Part shown: positions 19,500 to 28,726 of the stretch, one piece after another | How the letters are laid out: the number at the start of each line of letters is the position of its first letter | Numbering within the stretch: the stretch's first letter is position 1 | Assembly: GCF_023208015.1 (NCBI RefSeq) | Contig: NZ_CP051627.1 | Coordinates: 1,550,001-1,614,000, forward strand | DNA from: Thermobifida alba | Lineage (GTDB): Bacteria; Actinomycetota; Actinomycetes; Streptosporangiales; Streptosporangiaceae | Direction of reading: 5' to 3' | DNA: 64,000 bases | Made by a program: the position numbers and the translations under genes | Notes under the pieces: model-generated | Database searches by the model: none | Told to the model about the DNA's origin: nothing | Seen by the model: only the letters and a program-made list of their open reading frames with translations

Positions 19500-19541
19500 A
19501 AAACCGGATGCGGATCCTCATGGAAGTCGCATCCGGTTTTT
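19500..19541 (+). terminator. Rho-independent terminator with T-run
   Basis: A 13-bp perfect stem (AAAACCGGATGCG at 19500-19512, CGCATCCGGTTTT at 19528-19540) ending in TTTTT. It ends the monooxygenase transcript or attenuates the methyltransferase/PKS transcript. Confidence 0.85.
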
Positions 19542-19651
19542 CGTGCGTGCCGGCGCCCTCCCCGGCAGGACGCGCTCCCTGGCCACCCTCTCACCTCGTC
19601 CCCATCGAGCCCAACTCGACAATTTTTCCCCCATCTGGAAGAGGTTGTGTC

Positions 19652-20317
19652 GTGACCGAAAACAGGGCGAACAGCAAGCTGTACAGCCACTGGTGGATGA
19701 GCAAGGGCTACACCCTCGGTGTGATCTGGTTCAGCCACGCCTGCGTGTGGCAGGTGCCCAACAGCATCCTGCACCGCAACCACCGCGACAACGTCGGCCA
19801 GAACCACCTGACCGTCGGTCCCGGCAACGGCTACTTCCTGGGCAAACTCCCCAAGGACACCCCGCTGCGCACCCTGCACCTGCTCGACCTCAACCCGGCC
19901 TGCCTGGAGATCACCCGCAAGCGTCTCGGCAACCGGTTCGACGTCCGCACCGCCGAGCAGGACGCCCTCAAGCCGTGGCCGGTGGAGCCGGACAGCCTCG
20001 ACTCGGTCGACTCCCACATGATGCTGCACACCGTGCGCGGCAAGGACATGTGGGACAAGGAGCCGCTGATGGCCGAGGCGGCCCGCGCCCTCAAGCCCGG
20101 CGGCCGCTTCTTCGGCTGCACCGTCCTCGGCAAGGGCGAGGAGCTGCGCATCAACCCGCTGGCGCGCAGGTTCCTCGACCTCTACAACAGCCAGGAGAAC
20201 ACCTTCTGCAACCTCGACGACACCCCCGAGGACCTGCGGAAGGTCCTGGAGAAGCACTTCTCCGCGGTCGACTTCCGGGTGGTCGGCGCCGTGGGCGTGT
20301 GGGTGGCGACCAAGTAG
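19652..20317 (+). CDS. SAM-dependent class I methyltransferase
   Basis: A 221-residue enzyme starting at GTG 19652, behind GAAGAGG. SAM-binding motif I is HLTVGPGNGYFLGKL; the acidic end of strand 2 is LHLLDLNP; motif II/III are SVDSHMMLHTVRGKD and EAARALKPGGRFFGCTVLGK. The N-terminus (KLYSHWWMSKGYTLGVIWFS, HRNHRDNVGQNH) is unusual for a general methyltransferase and may form a lid. It lies between the flavin monooxygenase and the PKS, so an O- or C-methyl transfer to the polyketide is the simplest idea. Its translation-start region is nearly the same as that of the PKS gene. Confidence 0.8.
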   Translation: MTENRANSKLYSHWWMSKGYTLGVIWFSHACVWQVPNSILHRNHRDNVGQNHLTVGPGNGYFLGKLPKDTPLRTLHLLDLNPACLEITRKRLGNRFDVRTAEQDALKPWPVEPDSLDSVDSHMMLHTVRGKDMWDKEPLMAEAARALKPGGRFFGCTVLGKGEELRINPLARRFLDLYNSQENTFCNLDDTPEDLRKVLEKHFSAVDFRVVGAVGVWVATK

Positions 20318-20469
20318 ACATCGGGGCGGCCGGGCTCTCCGCTCCACCGGCCGCCCCCGCCCGCACACCGCGGCCCCCGCCGCCTCTCTTCGGCACATCC
20401 CCCAACCAGCAACCACACGTCACTTCTGTCCAGGTCTCTGTTCAACCGTTCTCGTGACGAGGTTTTGTC

Positions 20470-23403
20470 GTGCCCGAAAACAGTCAGTCCCCCCGTCCGT
20501 CAGGACCGCTCATCGCGATCACCGGCATCGGCTGCCGACTGCCCGGGGGCGTCGACTCCCCCACCGCCCTGTGGGACGCCATGGTCAGGGGCGAATCCCT
20601 CCTCTCCCCGGTCCGGGGCGAACGCTGGGAGCAGATGTCCTCGCAACTGCACCCCGAACAGCGTCCGGAGCAGCCGTGGACCATCGGGGTGATCGACGAC
20701 ATCGAGGCGTTCGACCACCAGGCGTTCTCCATCCCCGCCCACGAGGCCGCACAACTCGACCCGCAGCAGCGCATGGTGCTGGAGGTCGTCGTCGAGGCGC
20801 TGAACGACGCGGGCCTTCCCCCCTCCTCACTGGCCGGGAGCCGCACCGGGGTGTGGACGGGATCGGCCTGCTTCGACCAGGGCCTGATGACCATGCAGCC
20901 GGGACGGCTCCAGCGGATGACGACCATGGCCGGAGCGGCCATGGCGATGCTGGCCAACCGCGTCTCCTACCACCTCAACCTGCGCGGGCCGTCCATGAAC
21001 GTCGACACCGCCTGTTCCGCCTCGGGCACCGCCCTGCACCTGGCCCGCCAGTCCCTGCTCCTGGGAGAGGTCGACACCGCCATCGTCATCGGCGTCAACC
21101 TCATGCAGTTCTCCGGCATCACCGCGGGCTTCGTCGACGGCGGGGTGATCGCCACCGACGGGATGTGCCGCCCCTTCGACGAGGACGGCAAGGGGTACGT
21201 GCGCGCCGAGGCGACCGCGGCCCTCGTGCTGCGCCGCCTGGACGCCGCACAGGAGTCCCGCGACCGCGTCTACGCGCTCGTCCGCGGCTCGGCCGCCAAC
21301 TGCGACGGCTACTCGCCCGCCGGCCTGTACGCCCCCAACCCGTCGGTGCACCTGGAACTGCTGAAGCAGGCCTACGACAGCGCGGGCATGGACCCCGCCC
21401 ACGTCGACTACGTGCAGTGCCACGGCACCGGCACCAAGGCCGGGGACTCCTCCGAGGGCCGCGCCCTGGCCCGCGTCCTGGCCCCGGGCCGCGAGGGGCC
21501 GCTGGTCATCGGCTCGGTCAAGTCCCTGATCGGCCACACCGAGGGAGCCTCCGGCGTGGTCGGGGTGATCGCGGCCGCGCTGTCGCTGTACCACGCCACC
21601 ATCCCGCCCACAGCGTGCCACGAGACGATCCGCTCCACCCTCAAACGGCTCCCCCTTCGGGTGCCCACCGCCCCGGAGCCGTGGCCGCAGACCGGGCGGC
21701 CGCGTACCGCGGGCGTGAGCGCCTTCGGCCTGGGCGGCTCCAACGTCCACATCGTCCTGGAACAGGCCCCCGAACCCGTAGCCGAGGACGCGGACGACAC
21801 GGCCGCGCGCCCCCGCCTCATCCCCGTCAGCGCGCTGTCGGAGCCCCGGCTGCGCGACCTCGCCGCGGCCTGGGCCCCGGTCCTGGCCGACAGCACCGAC
21901 CTGGGCCGGGCGGCCTCCACCGCGCAGCACCGCCGCGACCACCACCCCGTGCGCGCCGCCGTCGTCGCCGAGAGCCCGCAGCAGGCCGCCGCGGCCCTGA
22001 CCGCCCTGGGCGAGGGCCGCTCCCACCCCGCCCTGGTCGGCCCGGCCGGCGCACCGTCCCAACCGGGACGGCTGGTGTGGATGTTCGCCGGCCAGGGTTC
22101 CCAGCACGCCGACATGGCCCGCGCCTGCCACGCCGAACTGCCGGTGTTCCGCGAGGCGCTGGAGGAGGCCCGCGCGGCCCTGGCCGCGCACCTGGGACGG
22201 CAGCCGTGGCGTCCGGGCGAGCCGATCCCCGACTTCGAGACCGCCCAGCACGCCATCTGGCTCACCCAGGTCGCCCAGGCCGCGACCTGGCGGCACTGGG
22301 GCTACGTGCCCGACGCGGTGATCGGCCACTCCCTGGGCGAGGTCGCCGCCGCGCACGCCGCCGGAGCCCTCAGCCTGGACGACGCCGCCCGGGTGGTGGC
22401 CGCGCGCAGCGCCCTGCTCGCCGAACTCGAACCGGTCGGCGGCCTGCTGGTCACCGACCTGACCGCCGAGCGCGCCGAGGAGGTCATCGCCGCGCACGGC
22501 CGGGTCGGCACACTGGTGGCGGCGGCCTACAACGCCCCCGACACCACCGTCCTCAGCGGTCCCGAAGAACCCTTGGAGGAGCTGCGCGCCGCCCTGGACG
22601 CCCAGGGCGTGTTCACCCGCCGGGTGCCCAACGACGTGCCCGCCCACTCCCCCAGCGTGGCACCGCTCACCGCGCGCCTGGCCGCCGCCCTGGACGGCAT
22701 CGCCCCCCGCGGCAGCGACGTCGTCTTCCACTCCACCGCCGAGGCCGCCGTCGTCGACGGCGCGGCGCTGGACGCCGCCTACTGGGCGCGGCAGCTGCGC
22801 TCCCCCGTCCGCTTCACCGACGCCCTCGCCCAGGCGGTGGACGACGGCGCGACAGTGCTGGAGCTGGGCGGACGCTCCACCCTGGGCCGTGGTGCCACCG
22901 CCACCCTGGCCGAGCGCGGCACGGATGCGGCCGTGGTGTCCGCGGGCGACGCCGACCGCGGTGACCACGCCGCGCTGCTGGACCAGCTCGCCGCCCTGCA
23001 CACCCGCGGCCACTCCCCCGCCCGCTGGCCTGAACCGGTGCGCTCCCCGGTGCGGCTGCCCGTGCGCTGGGACCACGGCCAGCTGTCCGACACCGCCGCG
23101 GCCGCGCCCACCCTGGCCGAGGCCCTCACCGTGTCCGAGCCCGACCCGGCCACGGTCCTCGAGGCCCTCGTGCACCTGGTCGCCGACACCCTGGGCATCA
23201 CCCCCGAGGAGGTGGACGTGGACCGCTCCCCCATCGACTTGGGCCTGTCCTCGGTCGCGATGATCGGCCTGCGCGACCTCTTCCACGAAGCGCATCCGGC
23301 TCTGTCCACCTTCGGCGTGCGTCTGCTGTTCGACCCCACCGTCACCCTCACCCAACTCTCCGAGGCCATCCTCGACCACTGCCACGGCGTGCCCGTGGGC
23401 TGA
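20470..23403 (+). CDS. Type I polyketide synthase, single module KS-AT-ACP
   Basis: A 977-residue multidomain enzyme from GTG 20470. KS is about residues 13-430: active-site Cys in VDTACSASGTALHLA, His in CHGTGTKAGDSSEG and SLIGHTEGASG. AT is about 525-820: WMFAGQGSQHADMAR, nucleophile in VIGHSLGEVAAAHAAG, and a specificity-loop region DVPAHSPSVAPL that is neither the usual malonyl (HAFH) nor methylmalonyl (YASH) form. ACP is about 890-965 with the phosphopantetheine Ser in IDLGLSSVAMIGLRD. There is no KR, DH, ER or thioesterase, so product release and reduction need other enzymes or are absent. It may act iteratively or load a short chain. Product unknown. Confidence 0.85.
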   Translation: MPENSQSPRPSGPLIAITGIGCRLPGGVDSPTALWDAMVRGESLLSPVRGERWEQMSSQLHPEQRPEQPWTIGVIDDIEAFDHQAFSIPAHEAAQLDPQQRMVLEVVVEALNDAGLPPSSLAGSRTGVWTGSACFDQGLMTMQPGRLQRMTTMAGAAMAMLANRVSYHLNLRGPSMNVDTACSASGTALHLARQSLLLGEVDTAIVIGVNLMQFSGITAGFVDGGVIATDGMCRPFDEDGKGYVRAEATAALVLRRLDAAQESRDRVYALVRGSAANCDGYSPAGLYAPNPSVHLELLKQAYDSAGMDPAHVDYVQCHGTGTKAGDSSEGRALARVLAPGREGPLVIGSVKSLIGHTEGASGVVGVIAAALSLYHATIPPTACHETIRSTLKRLPLRVPTAPEPWPQTGRPRTAGVSAFGLGGSNVHIVLEQAPEPVAEDADDTAARPRLIPVSALSEPRLRDLAAAWAPVLADSTDLGRAASTAQHRRDHHPVRAAVVAESPQQAAAALTALGEGRSHPALVGPAGAPSQPGRLVWMFAGQGSQHADMARACHAELPVFREALEEARAALAAHLGRQPWRPGEPIPDFETAQHAIWLTQVAQAATWRHWGYVPDAVIGHSLGEVAAAHAAGALSLDDAARVVAARSALLAELEPVGGLLVTDLTAERAEEVIAAHGRVGTLVAAAYNAPDTTVLSGPEEPLEELRAALDAQGVFTRRVPNDVPAHSPSVAPLTARLAAALDGIAPRGSDVVFHSTAEAAVVDGAALDAAYWARQLRSPVRFTDALAQAVDDGATVLELGGRSTLGRGATATLAERGTDAAVVSAGDADRGDHAALLDQLAALHTRGHSPARWPEPVRSPVRLPVRWDHGQLSDTAAAAPTLAEALTVSEPDPATVLEALVHLVADTLGITPEEVDVDRSPIDLGLSSVAMIGLRDLFHEAHPALSTFGVRLLFDPTVTLTQLSEAILDHCHGVPVG

Positions 23404-23440
23404 CGCCACGCACTCCCCGCCCTCTCCCTTGAGGCAGGCA

Positions 23441-23481
23441 CCCGGGCGTGCTCTCGGCACTGGGCCGCGAGCACGCCCGGG
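23441..23481 (+). terminator. Hairpin after PKS gene
   Basis: A 13-bp perfect stem (CCCGGGCGTGCTC at 23441-23453; GAGCACGCCCGGG at 23469-23481), 37 bp after the PKS stop; no T-run. The DNA from 23482 to about 23760 holds no recognised gene. Confidence 0.65.
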
Positions 23482-23759
23482 ACGCGGACACGGGAGTTGC
23501 GCCACCGCAGGGAGGCTCACAGCCCGGGCTGCACCAAGCGGTCGGGACGGTGGGCGTCGGAGCCAGAGACCGAAGAACTGTTCGGCTCGTTGTCAGGTTC
23601 GACTTCGACCAACGAGACCGTGAGAGCCGAAGTCCCACCTCCGAACTTGCGACCGGCCCTGCTTCCCGCTCGCAGGACCGCGCTCGGGCACGTTTCCTCT
23701 CACATCCCGCTGTCCCGGTAGCGCAGAACGTAGCGAGCGAACCACCACGAGTGGGACAC

Positions 23760-23855
23760 CTCCGCGAAACTGGCCTAGAGTGGTGCCAGAGAGAAGACTG
23801 CCCGCAACACAGGTAACGCGCAGATAACGCCTCGCAAAGTCGCAGGTCAGCTTCT
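23760..23855 (+). promoter_or_regulatory. CRISPR leader of array 1
   Basis: The AT-richer stretch just before the first repeat. It shares blocks with the leader of array 2: CCGCGAAACTGG then CTAG, a later AGATAAC, and CGCAGGTCA followed by CTTCT ending at the repeat. The shared leader fixes transcription from left to right. Confidence 0.75.
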
Positions 23856-26800
23856 CCGAGCCCCACGCACGTGGGGATGGACCGCCCGCCCCGTGGCGGG
23901 GGGTGCGCATCACACACCGAGCCCCACGCACGTGGGGATGGACCGCCGTGCGTGATCGTCGCGACCAACCGCAGGTTCCGAGCCCCACGCACGTGGGGAT
24001 GGACCGGCAGCCTTCGGGTTCGAGGGCGGCAACTCGCGCCGAGCCCCACGCACGTGGGGATGGACCGTGTTGCATATGCCGCTGACTCTGCCCACCCGTC
24101 CGAGCCCCACGCACGTGGGGATGGACCGAGCGTGCTCGCCGTCGACATCCTCCGCACCGTCCCGAGCCCCACGCACGTGGGGATGGACCGGCGTCCGATG
24201 TGGACGCGGTGTGGATGCTGGTCCGAGCCCCACGCACGTGGGGATGGACCGCGGTACGCCGACGTCTGGCCGGAGCCGGTGGACCGAGCCCCACGCACGT
24301 GGGGATGGACCGTACGTCACCATTCCCCGATCGGAGATTTTGCACCGAGCCCCACGCACGTGGGGATGGACCGCAGCCGCACACGGGGGCAACTGTCACT
24401 CTGGACCGAGCCCCACGCACGTGGGGATGGACCGCCACGGCCGCAGGTAGGGGCGGAACACTCCGCCCGAGCCCCACGCACGTGGGGATGGACCGACATG
24501 GATGAGGTCGGGCACGCGTATGTGCGTACCGAGCCCCACGCACGTGGGGATGGACCGCGCTAGGTGACGCTTCTGCCGCTTACGGTGTTCCGAGCCCCAC
24601 GCACGTGGGGATGGACCGCCGCGGTTGCAAGCAAGCCCCGGACCCCTGGCCCGAGCCCCACGCACGTGGGGATGGACCGCTGTAGCCGAGATCCGCCCAG
24701 CCCCGGGCTGGCCGAGCCCCACGCACGTGGGGATGGACCGTCCAGGACACCGAGGTCAGCGAACGCGATGAACCGAGCCCCACGCACGTGGGGATGGACC
24801 GCCCCCCGCCCCCGCGGGGGGGTGCGCATCCCGAGCCCCACGCACGTGGGGATGGACCGTCGAGGTGGACAAGATCGGCCCCGCGCTGCGCCCGAGCCCC
24901 ACGCACGTGGGGATGGACCGACACACACATCCGTCAACACAACCGCCTCACACCGAGCCCCACGCACGTGGGGATGGACCGCCCTGCCAGACCTCCCCCA
25001 TTCCGCCCCGGCCCCGAGCCCCACGCACGTGGGGATGGACCGTCGCCTCGTCGCCTCGTCGCCTCGTCGGCGCGCCGAGCCCCACGCACGTGGGGATGGA
25101 CCGCCAACTTCGTCCGGATGCGGGAGCGGTGGGAGCCGAGCCCCACGCACGTGGGGATGGACCGACCACGCGCCGCCCGCCCCCTGACACCAGCATCCGA
25201 GCCCCACGCACGTGGGGATGGACCGGACTCCGCGCCGTTCGACCCGTTGATGTTGCGCCGAGCCCCACGCACGTGGGGATGGACCGATGCAGGCCAACGC
25301 CTCGCTGCTGCCGATCAGCCGAGCCCCACGCACGTGGGGATGGACCGTCAGCCTGACGGTAGTGAACTTAACCCTGTACCCGAGCCCCACGCACGTGGGG
25401 ATGGACCGGTTCCTCTTTCCGCTGTCCACATAGTGGACGACCGAGCCCCACGCACGTGGGGATGGACCGATTACCCAGGAGATGGGGAGGATTCCCCGAA
25501 CCCGAGCCCCACGCACGTGGGGATGGACCGTCGCCTCGTCGCCTCGTCGGCGCGTCAGCGCACCGAGCCCCACGCACGTGGGGATGGACCGATCTCATCG
25601 AACCCACGCACGTTGCCGGAGGCCCGAGCCCCACGCACGTGGGGATGGACCGCCTGTCGTCGACCGGCGCCCGGCGGCTGCTGGCCGAGCCCCACGCACG
25701 TGGGGATGGACCGCAGGTTGAACAGCTCGTCGACCGCGACCAGTGGCCGAGCCCCACGCACGTGGGGATGGACCGCCGTCGCGGGAGATCATCGGCTGGT
25801 CGCGCAACCGAGCCCCACGCACGTGGGGATGGACCGCCGACTGGGCCGCCACCCTCGACCAGTACGGCCCGAGCCCCACGCACGTGGGGATGGACCGTTC
25901 GACCCGGCCGCGTTCGTGGAGTCCACCGACCGAGCCCCACGCACGTGGGGATGGACCTACGGGGAAGCGCGGCAGGAAAGCGAAACCGCGCCGAGCCCCA
26001 CGCACGTGGGGATGGACCGCCAAACCGGACTGGGGCGCGTTCGACGGGCTGCCGAGCCCCACGCACGTGGGGATGGACCGCGGTACGCCGACGTCTGGCC
26101 GGAGCCGGTGGACCGAGCCCCACGCACGTGGGGATGGACCGGAGGACGAGAACATCCTCCTGACGGCCGCCGCCCGAGCCCCACGCACGTGGGGATGGAC
26201 CGGCGGCCAAGGAGCGGCGTCGGGAGCGCTACGCCCGAGCCCCACGCACGTGGGGATGGACCGCTGACCGAGGTCGACGAGCGCACCGATGCGGACCGAG
26301 CCCCACGCACGTGGGGATGGACCGTGCTTCTTCACGGCCTTGCCGTTGGGCGCGACCCGAGCCCCACGCACGTGGGGATGGACCGCTGACCGAGGTCGAC
26401 GAGCGCACCGATGCGGACCGAGCCCCACGCACGTGGGGATGGACCGTGCTTCTTCACGGCCTTGCCGTTGGGCGCGACCCGAGCCCCACGCACGTGGGGA
26501 TGGACCGTCAGCGACACGCTGCCAGATCCCCCCAGCGCCGAGCCCCACGCACGTGGGGATGGACCGTACGCCCGGCCAAGGCACATGTCACAGTCCGGCC
26601 GAGCCCCACGCACGTGGGGATGGACCGGCCGACGACGTCGAGACCCGCGACGTGGAGTGCCGAGCCCCACGCACGTGGGGATGGACCGCAGAGCCCCGGG
26701 ACCGGGACGGGCCGCGGCGCCCGAGCCCCACGCACGTGGGGATGGACCGTTTTATGGGCCTCATCAGTTTTCACCCTTCCTCCGAGCCCCACGCACGTGG

Positions 26801-26871
26801 GGATGGACCGGGGTGCGGATCGTCTACATCCGGACCCTGGTCCCGAGCCCCACTCACGTGGAGCGAGCCGT
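23856..26871 (+). CRISPR. CRISPR array 1, type I-E, 50 repeats / 49 spacers
   Basis: Counted by reading: 29-bp repeats starting at 23856 and every 61 bp with few exceptions (most spacers 32 nt, a few 29-33). The repeat opens CCGAGCCCC, has the palindromic core CCCCACGCACGTGGGG and ends ATGGACCG, like the E. coli type I-E form in the same orientation. The last repeat (26843) is degenerate, marking the distal end. Repeat 25930 ends in T instead of G. The spacer at 24252-24283 recurs at 26081-26112, and a two-spacer block is tandemly duplicated at 26264-26478. No cas genes are in the window. Confidence 0.97.
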
Positions 26872-26953
26872 CTACTGTGCTGACGCCGCACCTCGGACAT
26901 GACAGCACCCCGGAGCTAGAAACCCCGGGGCACTCAGAATCAATGGGCGGAAG

Positions 26954-27145
26954 CTACAGTCGCCCTGCCTTGGCCTCCGCCAGGAACGCCGCCCACTCGC
27001 CGGGAGTGAAGTCCAGGTGCCCCAGTTCCCGGTGCTGCGTGTCGCGCACCAGCACCGCACGCGGAGTCTCCGCGACCTCGACACAGTGTCCACCACTGGG
27101 ATTGCTGTGGCTGGACTTGTGCCAGCTCAGATCGTGCGTACTCAT
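26954..27145 (-). CDS. DUF397 small protein
   Basis: A 63-residue protein of the DUF397 family: DLSWHKSSHSNPSGGHCVEV, VLVRDTQHRE, LDFTPGEWAAFLAEAKAG are the family's landmarks (W-x-K-S-S-x-S and F-x-x-x-W-x-x-F). Its ATG overlaps the XRE stop by 4 bp. Such pairs (Scr1/Scr2 type in Streptomyces) act as regulator with a small partner, and some have been described as toxin-antitoxin-like. Between here and the end of array 1 a GC-rich inverted repeat near 26910-26930 (CCCCGG/CCGGGG) is the probable terminator. Confidence 0.88.
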   Translation of the reverse strand: MSTHDLSWHKSSHSNPSGGHCVEVAETPRAVLVRDTQHRELGHLDFTPGEWAAFLAEAKAGRL

Positions 27146-27942
27146 GAAAACTCCCGCTGAGCTTGTGCGATGAGCTGAAGGGAAGCCTCACGGGGGAGAG
27201 CAGCTCCCCGGAGGTCTCCATAGTGTCGAGCGTAATCGGCCACTATGACCGGATCGTCGGTGGGTGCGCCGGAATGCCGGTTCTCCGTGTACAGCACCGT
27301 TCCCTGGTTGGGCACCATGAACAGGGAAAACGCATGGTACAAGCCGGGGTGATACTCGGTCTCGAATGGGATGACCTGGATAGAGACGTTTGGGCGTTCA
27401 CTCAGGTCCAAGAGATGGCCAAGCTGTTCATGCATGACCCGTTTTCCTCCCACTGGACGGATGAGCACTGACCCGTCTAACACGACCACGATGAATGGCG
27501 GACGATCAGACCTCAAGATCGTCTTCCGGTCCATGCGTGCTTGGAGCAGGTCATCGATTTCAGCCGGACTCTCGCGGGGGAGACCCATCGTGAGCAGGCA
27601 CCTGGCATACGCCTCTGTCTGCAACAGGCCGGGAACAAGAAGCGGATGGTACTCCCAGATCTCTGTAGAAGCGCGTTCACGCTTAGCGGCATCCTGATAC
27701 CACGTGGGCAGCGCAGAGTCGGAGGTACTGTCCCAGAGGTTGACCAGGGCGTTCCCTGTGTCGAGTTCGCGATCTACGCGCTCCAGGTGCTCCCGTTTGA
27801 TCCCCCGGGCACCGCGTTCCATTGCACTGAGCATGGCAGGAGAGAGTAGAACTCTGCGGGCCAGGTCAGTTTGGGACAGACCTGCTCTTTCACGGTGAGC
27901 ACGTAACTGCCTGCCAATCTTGATCCAGCGCCCTCTACTCAA
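27142..27942 (-). CDS. XRE-family regulator with DUF5753 domain
   Basis: A 266-residue regulator. Helix-turn-helix at residues 10-65 (IGRQLRAHRERAGLSQTDLA, LSPAMLSAMERGARGIK). The rest is the DUF5753 ligand or partner domain (EYHPLLVPGLLQTEAYARCL, VLDGSVLIRPVGG, EHQLGHLL-like helix MHEQLGHLLDLSERPNVSIQ, VIVADYARHYGDLRGAAL). Translationally coupled to DUF397 and divergent from the HATPase operon. Less GC-rich than its neighbours, as often seen for this family in genomic islands. Confidence 0.88.
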   Translation of the reverse strand: MSRGRWIKIGRQLRAHRERAGLSQTDLARRVLLSPAMLSAMERGARGIKREHLERVDRELDTGNALVNLWDSTSDSALPTWYQDAAKRERASTEIWEYHPLLVPGLLQTEAYARCLLTMGLPRESPAEIDDLLQARMDRKTILRSDRPPFIVVVLDGSVLIRPVGGKRVMHEQLGHLLDLSERPNVSIQVIPFETEYHPGLYHAFSLFMVPNQGTVLYTENRHSGAPTDDPVIVADYARHYGDLRGAALPREASLQLIAQAQREFS

Positions 27943-27981
27943 TTCTACTGCCCTTTCACCAGTTGGATGCCTTCAATTACT

Positions 27982-28043
27982 AGTACTTACACTCTTGGAC
28001 TTAGGTAAGCACTTCAGTTGAAGGTCTGGCAACCCCCTTCAAC
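27982..28043. promoter_or_regulatory. Divergent promoter region with two inverted repeats
   Basis: AGTACTTAC (27982-27990) pairs with GTAAGCACT (28005-28013), 8 of 9 bases; GTTGAAGG (28017-28024) pairs perfectly with CCTTCAAC (28036-28043). They lie in the AT-rich gap between the XRE gene and the small-ORF operon and are candidate operators for the XRE protein. Confidence 0.45.
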
Positions 28044-28181
28044 AACGTCCATATTTGATGCGTCCACCGGGATACCAAGGACCTGGGGTTTCCGCCCCAG
28101 AAGCCAAACGGCCCTGCACCAGTGCGGCGAACACTGCTGCAGGGCCTGGCCCCCTACCTGAAGAGAGCAGGTTGAGGACTT

Positions 28182-28277
28182 ATGCCCAAGGCTATCTCCC
28201 GACGCATGCCCGGAATGCGCCATGCATCCCGTGTGCGTCCCTATGTGCTGCGCGTCCTGGCGGAGGTGCAGCCGTGA
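28182..28277 (+). CDS. 31-residue basic peptide coupled to the HATPase gene
   Basis: ATG 28182 to TGA 28277 encodes MPKAISRRMPGMRHASRVRP, then YVLRVLAEVQP. A GAGGAC site lies 4-9 bp upstream and the stop overlaps the next GTG by 4 bp (GTGA), which is the same coupling used throughout this operon. It is rich in Arg and has no known domain. It could be a real small protein or a translational-coupling leader. Confidence 0.5.
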   Translation: MPKAISRRMPGMRHASRVRPYVLRVLAEVQP

Positions 28278-28726
28278 CCGTCGCATTCACGTCGTTTCCC
28301 GGACTCCCCACCAGCGTGGCCGCCGCCCGCCGGTTCGTCACCGGTGTCATCCGGCTCTACCCCTGGACCACCGCCCCGGCCGCGATGCTCGACGAGGTGA
28401 TCGACCAGGCCGAGTTGATCACCTCGGAGCTGGCCACCAACGCGATCCGCCACACCCGCTCCGGCGACCCCGGCCAGACCTTCACAATCCGCGTGAGTCT
28501 GGACGACTGGGGAGTGTGGACCCAGATAAGCACCCTGGCCCCCCGCGTGCGCTGCTCCGTCCCCCACGTGGCCATGACCGGTTGCGACCCGTTCACCGAA
28601 CACGGCCGCGGCCTGTTCCTGGTCGAGCAGTTGGCCACCCGGTGGGGCACTCTCGCCCCCTGGCAGGACGGCGTCTACTTCGCTTTGTGCTGGCCCACCG
28701 ACCAGCACGGAACCGAGGGGGAGTGA
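28274..28726 (+). CDS. HATPase_c (RsbW-like anti-sigma/ATP-binding) protein
   Basis: A 150-residue protein from GTG 28274, with GGAGGTG upstream. The GHKL fold is visible: AELITSELATNAIRHTRSGD (N-box with Glu and Asn) and TEHGRGLFLVEQLATRWG (G-box). Streptomyces genomes hold many such single-domain ATP-binding proteins near XRE/DUF397 pairs; they are thought to act as serine kinases or partner-switch regulators. First large gene of a four-gene operon between the CRISPR arrays. Confidence 0.82.
   Translation: MTVAFTSFPGLPTSVAAARRFVTGVIRLYPWTTAPAAMLDEVIDQAELITSELATNAIRHTRSGDPGQTFTIRVSLDDWGVWTQISTLAPRVRCSVPHVAMTGCDPFTEHGRGLFLVEQLATRWGTLAPWQDGVYFALCWPTDQHGTEGE

Noticed and set aside
19443-19655. 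70-codon frame (MFLMVQMPTIGKV...) as a possible precursor peptide
   Set aside because: It runs straight through the strong terminator at 19500-19541 and into the methyltransferase start; coding is unlikely.
23871-26883. Long open frames through array 1 on both strands giving repeats such as EPHARGDGP or HPHVRGAR
   Set aside because: They are translations of the 61-bp CRISPR unit, with no start signals of their own.
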